Assembly (NCBI GenBank): GCA_033557685.1
Contig: JAWQRN010000245.1
Location: 1-33,114, forward strand
DNA length: 33,114 nucleotides
From: Sperchopsis tessellata
Taxonomy: Eukaryota; Arthropoda; Insecta; Coleoptera; Hydrophilidae
Reading direction: 5' to 3'
Shown: positions 1-9,728 of the stretch, in pieces
Position numbering within the stretch: the stretch's first letter is position 1
Layout: every line of letters starts with the position of its first letter
Translations under genes and position numbers: made by a program
Notes under the pieces: model-generated
Databases searched by the model: none
Told to the model about the DNA's origin: nothing
The model's input: only the letters and a program-made list of their open reading frames with translations

Positions 1-70
1 GCCTCTACACGGTTTCCACCCGGAAACAACATTCATACAGATACTAACCGTGGAAGTCTATTACATTTAA
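1..70 (-). repeat. arm of a dispersed inverted repeat (second copy at 5722-5791)
   Basis: These 70 bases are the reverse complement of 5722-5791 with about three mismatches and no gaps. The repeat is cut off by the window edge, so its full length to the left is unknown. The two copies form a long-range inverted pair about 5.65 kb apart, flanking the first four exons of parkin. Confidence 0.85.
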
Positions 71-228
71 TATATATAACAGTTTATAAAGTCATTTCGA
101 AGTAAAAATAATTAGATTTACAAAGAACTTCATTTCACAAATAAGTAAATAAACAAATGAATTTATAAATAAGGTAACATTGTATACAAAAATCTAAGAA
201 ATATCATCATCATAATCATTCCTCTTCT

Positions 229-652
229 ACCTATAGGGTGTATTAAAAACTGTCAATTTTGTCTCTTTAGAAACCTCCCTTCGATTTACAAACCCCGCAC
301 TGAGGCCTCTATACAAATTTGCTGTGCTATGAAGCTTGTTATTTACGTCACTCTCAGTTTTTCCGTTACTGTCTATAATCGATCCCAAATATTTAAAAGT
401 CTGTACTTCCTCTAGTTGTCACTTTATTTCCACCTGCATGCATTCAACTGATCTCCTCACCATCATAACCTTCGTCTTATTTACATTGCCAGCCATGTTT
501 CTCCTCTCCAGTTCTCTAACCCATATTCCCATGTTTTTCCGCAGTTCTTCAACTCTTCCACCATAAATTACCAGGTCGTCAGTAAATGCACCCACCGAAA
601 TTGCTACTCGTTCCAAATAATAGTACCCCAGTTGTAGTGGCTTCATCTCCAA
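229..652 (-). mobile_element. non-LTR retrotransposon RT fragment, decayed
   Basis: Reading the - strand from 652 to 229 gives an RT C-terminal half. A degenerate catalytic box (AFTDDLV in place of YADD) is followed by a helix with KTKVMMV, then a FKYLGSIIDS motif and a helix-rich tail. One in-frame TGA interrupts it near 416-418. No endonuclease or 3' tail can be recognised. It is a dead, 5'-truncated fragment; I do not assign the clade. Confidence 0.75.
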
Positions 653-719
653 CTTGCACTTCTTGCAAGAAATATTAAATTCACAACTAAAAGATTATAT
701 CTCACATTTCTACAAGAAA

Positions 720-905
720 TTACAAAAATGCATCTCCATCACACAGAAATCTGAATAATGTTTTCTTAAAATGCGAAAACCTGTTGGTATTTCTTATAAA
801 TACGGGTAAATAATTGTACAAAAACACATGGTCTATGGTTGGGGGAAGCATAATGGTCTCTCCTTCTGGTATGATATTCATGTTCAAATTTGCATTTACA
901 AACAT
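720..905 (-). mobile_element. possible C-terminal scrap of a LINE ORF2
   Basis: A 61-residue open frame ends in NYLPVFIRNTNRFSHFKKTL. This resembles the YNxLPxxIR...FKxxL tail common at the end of non-LTR ORF2 proteins; a similar tail occurs in the + strand LINE near 14.0 kb. It is short and unsupported by other domains, so chance is possible. Confidence 0.3.
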
Positions 906-1873
906 AATTATTTCTAAACTGAAAACCCAAGCACATAATTACATGGGACTGTCAAAATGTTCATGGCTTTAAACTTCGCATGTCGAGACGCAACCCTGCC
1001 AAACCCTCTCAAAACTCTTTTCTGCAGTGTAAAAACTCTTTGGATGTATATAAATATTATTTCAAATCTAATATGGTAATTGATTTTGCATAATAAATTG
1101 TTCGGAGTATATCACATGACGGGTGTCTCTTAAAGACACTAATGCATTATCATCATTTCTTTGTAGATATCTTTAAGATAACGTGAAATAGTCTATGATA
1201 GTCACAGATATCAAGAAAAATACACCTTACGTTATATTACCATATCATTATCAAGAGTATCACATCATATGCATAAAAAAATTTAATTTTTTGTTCAAGT
1301 AAAGTCTATTTACTATATTTGTGCCAATTTTGTACAAAAGGATGGCAAAAGGGAGGGATTTTATGAGACAGTAGATAAATTTCTAACGACATCCATTTAT
1401 AAAACATGGTTACATTCAGTCACAAATTTTACTGAGTTTGTGGACTAGTCTTTGTAATACAAGGGTTGGTGGCTACCATTTTATGGACCTATTCTAATAT
1501 TGTTTAAGTTTAAGTGATCACAGCCTAAATGGCTAAGACTACAAATGTAGCACTACTATTTTCTCTGAAAATTATAACAGAGTCTATACAGGCGTGAAAC
1601 AATCTTTTAAATGTAAGTGTAAATTTAAAATCAATTTTTTACTGTTGTTTTTGCGTGAACTATTAGTATAATTTACAATATTAATTAAAATTCCCAGTTC
1701 ACATCTAGCTCACAAGCAGCTTGTTGCGTATTTCCAGTATAGCCAAAGCCATGAAAAATTTTCCCCCAGAATGTTGAGGTCAAATGTGACAGCTGGTACC
1801 TGACAGATCTAACCTTGATTAAATTTAAAAACAGGTGATCTATTTATATTTTATCGTAAACAATTGATTACTA
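906..1873. other. AT-rich region upstream of parkin
   Basis: No coding segment is recognised. The promoter and 5' UTR of parkin should lie in the 3' part, but I see no convincing TATA box, initiator or other core element, so no transcription start is proposed. Confidence 0.5.
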
Positions 1874-2131
1874 ATGAGTTTCATTATTAACTGTCTTAAA
1901 AATATCATACATAGGATGCTACAACTATTATGGTTTGGAAAAAAGACAATCAGCAATACGTTGAACATTTATATAAAGACAAATACTGGAAATACTTTAT
2001 CTGTTGATTTAGACCCTCAATGGGACATCAAAAATGTTAAAGAAATAGTTGCTCCTCAGCTGGGGTTACAACCTGAAGAGGTTAAGATAATTTTTGCAGG
2101 GAAAGAATTGAGTGACACGACAACAATCGCA
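1874..2131 (+). CDS. park: parkin exon 1 (N-terminus and most of the Ubl domain)
   Basis: Residues 1-86. A hydrophobic, basic leader of about 28 residues precedes the ubiquitin-like fold (NIYIKTNTG, then KIIFAGKELSD). The donor is GTGAGT directly after a complete Ala codon (phase 0). The Ubl hydrophobic-patch Ile (KIIFAGK) that binds RING1 and proteasome partners is present. Confidence 0.96.
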
Positions 2132-5100
2132 GTGAGTAACTATAACTAAGGTGATCAACAGTATTCTCCTTTTGAAAATTTTTAAAACTCTTTAATGACT
2201 GTACTATTTTTTAAACAATACAACTTTTAGATAAATTGTACTCCTTTTTAAAACTGTAGGTACTTAATACAAATTAAATTGTATTTGGGTCGCTGCAAAA
2301 TTTCGTTTTAATAATATATGAAGTCCTTTTTTTTTTTACCATTCCCTAAAAAAGGTATTATTGTTAATTACAAGGATTTTTCTCCATGTACACCTTTTCC
2401 ACCAGAAATAATCATCTTGTTATAATGTATTAGTAAGAATTATATGAATTGATATATTCTTTAGAAACAATGTAGGTATCTATATCAGCGCTAGCCCTTC
2501 TTGTCAAGTGTACGTGCATACAAAGCAGTTTGCTTGAATATAAGATAAGTTTCTTTGTATTCGATTTTTTACCTTACCCTCTGATAATCAGGTATCAGGT
2601 AATCCTCTTTACACAATATGTATGTGTGTTATGTTTGGCTGGTTGATATTGTCTCTGTCAATAATAATGATTTTCATTTTACTAGTATTAATCTTTAGGT
2701 CAAAATTTTCACTTTCCATTGTCTGGTTCTCCATTACTTCCTTACTCCTCGGCTGTTAGTGCTAACAAGACAGTGTAATCTGCATATCGAAGATTGTTTA
2801 TGGGGTCTCCTCCTATGACTATCCCCCCACTCCAGTTTTTAAGAACTCTTCTCAGTATATACTCAGTATATATATTAAAAAGAATTGGTGACAGTATGCA
2901 TCATTGTCGGGCTCTTTTTTTGATGTTACAGTGATTGGATTGGTATTTATCTATTTGCACCACTGCCCTGCTATGCTTGTAAAGTTGCTGAATCAAAGAG
3001 CTGAGATGGTGTGGAACTCCCATCTTACACAAAATGATCCATAATTGTTTCCATTTGATACTGTCAAAGGCTTTCTGACAGTGGTCAACAAAGCACATGT
3101 ATATTGGTTTATTTATTTCCCACGATCTCGATGATCTGTCTTAAGTTGGAGATCTGCTCACGAGTGCCTCCTCCTTTTACAATCCCAGCTTGTTGTGGTG
3201 GTATTTGCCATGATAGATAGTATTTTAGTCTTTCATTGATTATTTTGAGGAGGATCTTACTGGAATGTGACATTAACGCTATCAAACGATAATTCTTGCA
3301 TTTCTCTTACCGTCCGTTTTTATGTAATGGGACGAAAACAGAATTTATTTGAATTAGAAAATTTATATAGGTATAAGCTTTTATTATTTATTATTAATTG
3401 AGAGATCCCAGTAAAATTTGGAGAAAATCGATCATTACTTTGTGTGTGGTTATGTGATTGTGGCTCTAGCTCCTAAACGATTTGATCTATTACTACTTTT
3501 GGGACATCAGTTTTAACTTTTTTGTCTAGAATAAAAAAAATTTTAAAATTTAAATTTTGTCAGACAGAAATACAAACTTTATGTAACAATACAATGAAAA
3601 ATTTACTAAAATTGGTAAAAAATGGCTTTTATTTGTAGTGGTTGGAGGGGAAGATATGAATTTTTCAAATTACTGTTTAGTTAACACATTGGAGAACCTT
3701 AGTGATACATTATATGCTAAGATTGGTCAGGTTTTCGCTCCATAAAAGAGAGTTGTATGCAGGTGACATCCCATTTTGTTAATATCTGAACATCTGTATC
3801 AGCTATGCCTTCTACCATGTACCTTGCCAGCTAAGCTTTTATATCTCTACGAAAATAGCATTTATATGCTTGCAAATGAATATTTAATTTTTTTTTTTTA
3901 TTATTTTCCCTGTTACTAGCCTGTGATATTATGGGATATATTTTAACCTCTTTTTAAATATTTAATTATTAGAAGGGGTAGGTACATTTAAATAAAATTT
4001 TAAAAAATATGCGCAAATATATATTCTTTTATTTATTCTTTAGGAATGTGACCTGGGGCAACGTAGTATACTACATGCAGTTAAAGTGAGGAAAAGACAT
4101 AAGCTACCGAGTGCATCAAATAGCTTACTTGAAGAATCTGAAGATGAACAAGGATCAAAACCCTTATGTGAAACCCTGAAAGACTTAACGTTATCTTCAG
4201 AAAATGAATCTATTACTATCGTAGAAGGTATACTATATATTGATAATAATTAAAAATTAACATTAAACATGTTTATCATATTAGGAATACAATTTATGAT
4301 ATAATTTCTAAAGGAAAATTAGAAGGTGTTTAATAATTCATATTATTTTTGGGTCAAAACATGTATTTAATTATTTTGGAAGATGTACTATGATATAATT
4401 GATTTTATTATAGTCTCGTGAAAAAGCTTTAGCTACGGTTAGTGAATATCGAATTTGAAAATCCAATATAAAAAAAAACAAAAAAATAAACTTTTTAGTA
4501 GTTAAGGAGACTAGAAAAGTAAAAGTACTTTTGAACATTTTTGCAGTGTTTTATGAAAAAACTAGAAAGTGTGATGCTAAAGTTTGACCATCTTAGAAAA
4601 TTCTGTTATTCTGATTTTATTAATTTTATTTTGAAGGTGAAGATAGACCTAAAGTGCATTTTTATGTGTTTTGTCCGACTTGCAAAAGTCTGAAGACTGG
4701 AAAGATTAGAGTGCGATGCAATTTTTGTAAAAGTGGTGCTTTCACAGTTCATTCAGATCCTCAAAATTGGACGGATGTTTTGGAACCTAAACAGATCACA
4801 GGATTTTGCGAAAATAATCCAGAACTATGTGAAAATGTAAGTTCCAAATATTAGGTAGCTTATATTTAAGGTCAGAGAAAACTAATAATGCGCTAGATGC
4901 AAACCAAAAGGTTCATAGGGTGTATTATTTAACCTGAATAACTTGCAACATATTATCATAGAGTTTTTTGAATTTTGTATTAAGTGCACTATTAAATTTA
5001 AAATCTTGTATATCTAAGTATGTTCTACAAGAACCAGACAAGTTTCCAGGTACCTTCAAGGTTTTGTACAAGTTCTAAATCTCATCATATACGAAAGCCT

Positions 5101-8100
5101 GACTCCTGAAAGTCATGAAGGTATTCAATTTCTAATTTACAAAAGACAAATATTCTATAAGTTATCAGGCTATTGTCAATCCAATAGCAAATCCCAAGAA
5201 AGTCTTTTTGTAGGTCTTAGAGCTTGTAGAATACTTTGAAGCTTGCCGTGTGCAGAATAATAGTTTATATACACGCCAATATCAGGTTCTCCCCAATAGC
5301 TGTGGAAAGATAAGTTCTGATATTAAATTGAAAATATTCAAAAAGGATCCTAATTTTTAAATTTTCTTAGTTTCGATTGTAATTCTATAATAAATTATTT
5401 GTTTGCTTTTAGATTCTGAATAACAGAGAACCAACATTTGCTGAATTTTATTTTAAATGTTCGGAACATACATCACTGGGTGAAGCGGACGAAGCTGTAC
5501 CTTTATATTTGATAAGACCTAATTTGAGAGATGTTCCATGTTTAGCATGTGCAGATGTTAGGTATGTGTAAAGCTGAACATATGTATTTTTACCCTCTAG
5601 AAGATATTATTTTTTGCTTCAAACACAACAAAGATTTTTATGTAAGATTGAAAGTTCAAATTAATACCAAGACATACATTTTCAGCAAAAATCTTTGTTG
5701 TTGTTTAAAGTTATAAAAAAATTAAATGTAATAGACTTCCACGGTTATCATCTGTATGAATGTTGTTTCGGGGTGGAAACCGTGTAGAGGCTCTGACAAG
5801 TATTGGCATTCGACCACTGTGCAGTGAGCTCATTCTTTGAAGTTACATTATTCGCCTTGAAAATGTCCCAACAGTGGACGAAACTTCGGCACTTGTCAGA
5901 GCCTCTACACAGTTTCCATCTGGAAACAACATTCATACTTACAAAAAAAATCTTTTTTGCTTTATGTTAAAATTATTTTATTATTTTTTGTTGTTATTAT
6001 ATTTCTAATCCTCAGTATTTTGTTTTTTTTAGTAATCCTGTACTTGTATTTCCATGTTCAGAAGGTCATGTGACGTGTCTAGATTGCTTTCGACAATATT
6101 GCTCAACTAGGTTAAGAGATAGACAATTTTGGCCACACCCAGAATTGGGATATACTTTAGGTTGTCCGGCAGGCTGTGAAAATTCCTTCGTTACTGAAAT
6201 TCATCACTTTCGACTGCTTACAGATGCACAAGTAAGTAATTTTTGTTTCAGTATTAATGCCTTTGCTTTATAAATGTCAGAATTATTTATTCTTATAAAT
6301 TATTATAGCGAGTATTTGCAGCTACTGCCGCTTCTCGCATCCTAAACACCATTTTTTCTTATCGTTTCAATCATCTTCTCGTAAGCTCCTCTTTTCCATT
6401 TCACTTTTTATGCTGTTTATCCATTTCTTCCGTCGTCTCCCTCATTTATTTCTTTGTGCTGGAGTCCAGTTTCATACCTTTATTGGTATTCTTTCGTCCT
6501 TAATTCTACGCAGATGTGCATATCATCTTAACTGCTTTTCAATTATATCATCTATAATAGTGTCTTCATTGCCATTTTATGTCTGATGTCTTCATTTCTA
6601 ACGTGATCGTACAAGGTTAGGCCACAGCATCTTCTCCAATACGTCATTTCAGCCTAGATTAATCTTTGATTAATTTTTTTGTCGATAACCCATATCTCCG
6701 TCCCATATGTCATAACTGGTTCTATTATTGTTTTAAGTATATTTTTTTTTGTCTCTCTGGTTAGGTTATTATTCCACAAGATTGGAAGTGTTTTTGTCAT
6801 ATTCTTTCCTCTGCCTATTTTCTTCATTATGTCCTTGTCTCTTCCATCTTCGCATGATGTGACTCCCAGATATTCATACTGACTAACTAGCTCTATATCC
6901 TGTCCATTTCCTCTATCAGTTTATTTAACATGTATGTCATATCCTGCTGATCTTCTGAAATAACTAGTTGATCATCTGCAAAAATATCGTTTTAATCCAA
7001 TGTTTTAAGGCAGCACACAGGTAAATTTTAAAAAGGGTAGGGGAGAGGCAGCGACCCTGTTTTACTCCTTTCGAAGGCGAAAATGGTGAAGAGACTTAGT
7101 TTCCAACTTAAGACAGCTTGGTTTTCTCTCTACAATGCTTTTACTGCATTTATATATACTTTTTATAAATACCCGCTTGTTCTAGGGTACTCCATAGATT
7201 TTGAAGGGGAACGGAATCAAATGCTTTCCTTAGATCTATAAACGTAACATGAAGTTCTCTTCCTTTGCTCTGATTCTTCTCCGCTAAATGTCTTAAAGCA
7301 AATAAATTATCTCTGCAGGATCTTCCTGGTCTAAAGCAGTTTTGTTCATCTATTTCCATAGCTTCTTTCTCTTTTCTGGTTTTAAGGACTCTTCCATATA
7401 ATCTTCCCACAGACGACGTTATACTTATTCCTCTATAGTTCCCGTTTTCATTTCTACTTCCTTTTTTGTAAATCGAGTTTATATGGGAAATTTTCCAATC
7501 TATTGGTATGTTTTCTCCCCTTAGACATTTATTAAATATATTGCAGATTGTTTCTAGCATTCTTTTTGTGACATATTTCAGTAACTCGATAGGCACAGAT
7601 CACCTGGCTCTGGTGCTTTATTATTTTTCATTCTCTATAGAGCTTTCTTTAACTCTTCTACCGTAATCTGCTATATTTCATTTTCTTCTGCTACATCTGC
7701 TTCTAATTGTGTATCCAAATATTCTTTCCATGCCTCCGTTTTTATTGGATTAATTTTTTTGGCTTTATTTGAAAAATTATTTAAAAATGTAATTTTTTAA
7801 ATTTTATTCATTGTGTTTTTTGTTTGTTTAGTATGATCAGTATCAAAGGTTTGCGACAGAAGAATACGTATTACAAGCTGGTGGAGTATTATGCCCTCAA
7901 CCAGGGTGTGGAATGGGAATTTTAGCCGAACCAGAATGCACAAAAATAACATGCATCAGTGGCTGCGGGGTAAATTTTTAAAATATTTTTTAATTTTGTT
8001 TTTATACTCACAGAGCTCTTGGTTCTGATCTAGCACTATTCAATTTTGCTTTGTATATTACAATTTTTGGATCATTTTTCTTTACTTTTAAGAAGGTTAT

Positions 8101-8627
8101 GGTTTATTTGAACTTTGTTTTTTAGTATGTTTTCTGTCGACTTTGTCTGCAAGGATATCACATAGGAGAATGTCAGCAGCCTGATCAAGCTAACGGAACA
8201 AATGGGGATTGCAGTTATAACGTAGACCCAGCTAGAGCTGCAGATGCTAGATGGGATGAAGCATCTAAAGTAGCCATTAAGGTTCTCACAAAACCTTGTC
8301 CAAAATGTAGAACTCCCACAGAACGAGATGGTAAGTATATATATCTTGACGTGCACAATCGTCTTCTTTTCTTTCGGTATTTTCTTACTAACTACATATT
8401 TAAATGGAACGCTTTTAAACCTGTTGTTCAAGGAAATATAACCTATTTCTTTTAAATCATTTTTAGTTTTTTTAAATTTTCTGTTATGAGTGTATTTATT
8501 GAATTTATATTTTTTAGGCGGTTGTATGCATATGGTTTGCACAAGGGCCGGATGCGAATTTCATTGGTGCTGGGTCTGCCAAACTGCATGGACCCGAGAA
8601 TGTATGGGAAGCCATTGGTTCGGATAA
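1874..8627 (+). CDS. park: parkin, RBR E3 ubiquitin-protein ligase (8 coding exons)
   Basis: Coding exons are 1874-2131, 4044-4227, 4637-4836, 5413-5561, 6033-6231, 7832-7969, 8126-8330 and 8518-8627. They sum to 1443 nt, giving 480 residues plus TAA, with every junction in frame and flanked by GT/AG. Domain order is ubiquitin-like (about 29-101), linker, RING0 (160-233), RING1 (257-312), IBR (351-392), REP helix with Trp419, and RING2 (434-477). The catalytic cysteine is Cys447 in GGCMHM, with His449 beside it. Ser94 in the CDLGQRS motif matches the PINK1 phosphorylation site of fly and human parkin. In this family PINK1 recruits parkin to depolarised mitochondria, where it ubiquitinates outer-membrane proteins for mitophagy. 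Fly parkin is about 482 residues and, from memory, starts with the same MSFI, so the first ATG is preferred over the in-frame ATG at 1916. No stop or frameshift is seen. Introns 1, 4 and 5 carry repeats. Confidence 0.98.
2660..3345 (-). mobile_element. non-LTR retrotransposon RT fragment in parkin intron 1
   Basis: Reading the - strand from 3345 gives an RT core. It has a NYRLIALMSHSSKILLK-type segment, QQAGIVKGGGTREQI, then after a frameshift DHCQKAFDSIKWKQLW, a YKHSRAVVQI segment, and finally NNLRYADYTVLL. The catalytic YADD has become YADY. Frames shift at least twice. It lies wholly inside parkin intron 1 in antisense. The 23.3-23.65 kb fragment belongs to the same family, with long stretches of near-identical DNA such as the segment reading NNLRYAD. 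Confidence 0.85.
4044..4227 (+). CDS. park: parkin exon 2 (end of Ubl and linker)
   Basis: Residues 87-147 plus the first base of codon 148. It opens with ECDLGQRSILHAV, containing Ser94, and then runs into an acidic, Ser/Glu-rich linker, the least conserved part of the family. The acceptor follows a TTCTTTAG tract and the donor is GTATAC. Confidence 0.95.
4637..4836 (+). CDS. park: parkin exon 3 (RING0)
   Basis: Residues 148-214. RING0 zinc ligands Cys160, Cys163, Cys175, Cys178, Cys205 and Cys212 are visible in FCPTCK, VRCNFC, GFC and ELC. RING0 is the parkin-only domain that covers the RING2 active site in the resting enzyme. The donor is GTAAGT. Confidence 0.97.
5413..5561 (+). CDS. park: parkin exon 4 (end of RING0, start of RING1)
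   Basis: Residues 215-263 plus two bases of codon 264. It holds the last RING0 ligands Cys230 and His233 (FKCSEH) and the first RING1 pair Cys257/Cys260 (VPCLAC). The acceptor is GCTTTTAG and the donor is GTATGT. Confidence 0.97.
5754..5938. repeat. foldback/MITE-like element with 48-bp inverted arms, parkin intron 4
   Basis: The arms 5754-5801 and 5891-5938 are reverse complements at about 44 of 48 positions, with an 89-bp unique centre. The left arm extends outward to 5722 in a segment shared with window positions 1-70 but absent beyond the right arm. There is no coding capacity. It behaves like a non-autonomous terminal-inverted-repeat or foldback element. I could not define a target-site duplication. 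Confidence 0.75.
6033..6231 (+). CDS. park: parkin exon 5 (RING1)
   Basis: Residues 264-330. RING1 ligands Cys272, His276, Cys279, Cys282, Cys308 and Cys312 are all present (FPC, GHVTCLDC, GCPAGC). It ends with EIHHFRLLTDAQ, the helix that links to the IBR and contributes to phospho-ubiquitin binding. The donor is GTAAGT. Confidence 0.97.
6305..7770 (-). mobile_element. non-LTR retrotransposon (RT) filling parkin intron 5
   Basis: On the - strand a finger segment (KNNKAPEPG, with upstream stops) is followed by 7596-7150, a 148-residue open frame. That frame contains INSIYKKGSRNENGNYRGIS, FRPGRSCRDNLFALRHLAE and TFIDLRKAFDSVP. Further on, the VKQGRCLSPTLFKIY segment and a FADDQLVISEDQQDM catalytic box sit in other frames. 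A C-terminal tail runs to about 6305. Frameshifts and stops make it inactive. It differs in sequence from the intron 1 RT family. Confidence 0.85.
7832..7969 (+). CDS. park: parkin exon 6 (first half of IBR)
   Basis: Residues 331-376, phase 0 at both ends. The segment YQRFATEEYVLQAGG leads into IBR ligands Cys351, Cys356, Cys371 and Cys375. The donor is GTAAAT. The preceding intron is nearly filled by an antisense LINE, yet the exon shows no damage. Confidence 0.97.
8126..8330 (+). CDS. park: parkin exon 7 (end of IBR, REP, start of RING2)
   Basis: Residues 377-444 plus one base of codon 445. IBR ligands Cys380, Cys383, His388 and Cys392 come first. The tether and REP helix (ARWDEASK, with Trp419 equivalent to human Trp403, which blocks the E2 site) follow, then the first RING2 pair Cys434/Cys437. 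Confidence 0.97.
8518..8627 (+). CDS. park: parkin exon 8 (RING2 catalytic domain and stop)
   Basis: Residues 445-480 and TAA. It contains the active-site Cys447, His449, and zinc ligands Cys452, Cys457, Cys462, Cys465, Cys473 and His477. The C-terminus is HWFG, as I recall for fly parkin, where human parkin ends HWFDV. Confidence 0.97.
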
Positions 8628-8916
8628 AGAAATGTACATAATCTTTGTTATTTTATTAATATGTTAATTTTTGATTTTAATATAATATATTTGTTATACA
8701 CTGTTTTACTTTAAACTGTATTTTCAACTAACATTCAATATGAACTAATTCTAAATCATATTTAATTAATATTATCAATAACAATATTTTTGTATGTGCG
8801 TTTTTACTTGATTTAAATGGTAGTGGCGAGGTTCCAAAATGTTACATTTTTCGTGGTTCTCAATTTATAATTAAATTGAAGCATTTTATTAACAAAATGC
8901 AAAATAACTATACTAC

Positions 8917-8922
8917 AATAAA
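8917..8922 (+). promoter_or_regulatory. possible parkin polyadenylation signal
   Basis: An AATAAA lies 290 bp after the parkin stop codon. In such AT-rich DNA a hexamer like this is expected by chance, so the assignment is only a candidate. Confidence 0.3.
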
Positions 8923-9696
8923 ATACTCAAACTACTAATAATTCAAACAATTTACAAAGGACAGCTATTTTTGCAGTAATGTACGAGTATTTTTACAAAT
9001 TGCCCATTGGAGTCAGGTGGTAACTTTCCAGTTGAACTGAAATTAATAGACGACGGGATGCAGCCTTCTTGAATAATTGCAAGTTAGTATTTCAGAACGT
9101 TCCAGGTTATCGACAGTGAGCGGGCTTGTGTGATATTACCATGGTTCTACCACAAGTAGTGCAGATCTGACTGCTATACTGGCTTGAGTCCTGGTGATGT
9201 CCTTAGAAGTTTCTCGACAATTATAACAGCAATTTCATTACAACAGCTAACTGAAATGTTATTAACAATATATATCTAGATTTATCATCTTTTCTTTTTT
9301 TTTTAAATAGTTCTGGGTAATTTAAACTAGGACTTGCTTATCTTAGAAACATTCTAGTAATATATTATAAAATACTCATCCATGTCACTTTTTGTAGAAT
9401 TAGCTTTTATATTTTTTTATCTCTAGTTCATGAGAGTCAAACCATTTTTTAATATGGGATATTTTGTACAAAATCTTCGTAATTCAGTTTTTATTGTTTA
9501 AGTCTCTTTTGTAGCATAACTTTTATATTTTCATATTTATTTACTATACCTCTAATCTCTTTATCATATGAACTATATAACTTTTCTATTTTAACATTTT
9601 TTGGGAAGTTTCTTTCATTGTTCAAAGCTACATCAAATTTTTAACTGTAAATTTTGACATTAACATTGACAGTTACTAGTAGAAACCTAGATTAGA

Positions 9697-9728
9697 TTGT
9701 TTATAAACAATAAGTTTATTGTAAACAA
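9697..9728. promoter_or_regulatory. forkhead-like palindrome plus half-site
   Basis: A perfect 14-bp palindrome TTGTTTATAAACAA is followed 10 bp later by GTAAACAA. Both fit the forkhead/FOXO core (TTGTTTAC or RTAAACAA). Such AT-rich motifs also arise by chance, and no promoter is identified nearby. Confidence 0.25.

Noticed and set aside
336..566. 76-aa + strand open frame
   Set aside because: It is the antisense shadow of the RT fragment read on the - strand (652-229).
5748..5936. 62-aa - strand open frame
   Set aside because: It lies inside the foldback element and its two ends are the same inverted repeat, so it is not coding.
8072..8542. 156-aa - strand open frame
   Set aside because: It is the reverse of parkin exon 7 and its introns. 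The + strand coding evidence there is overwhelming.
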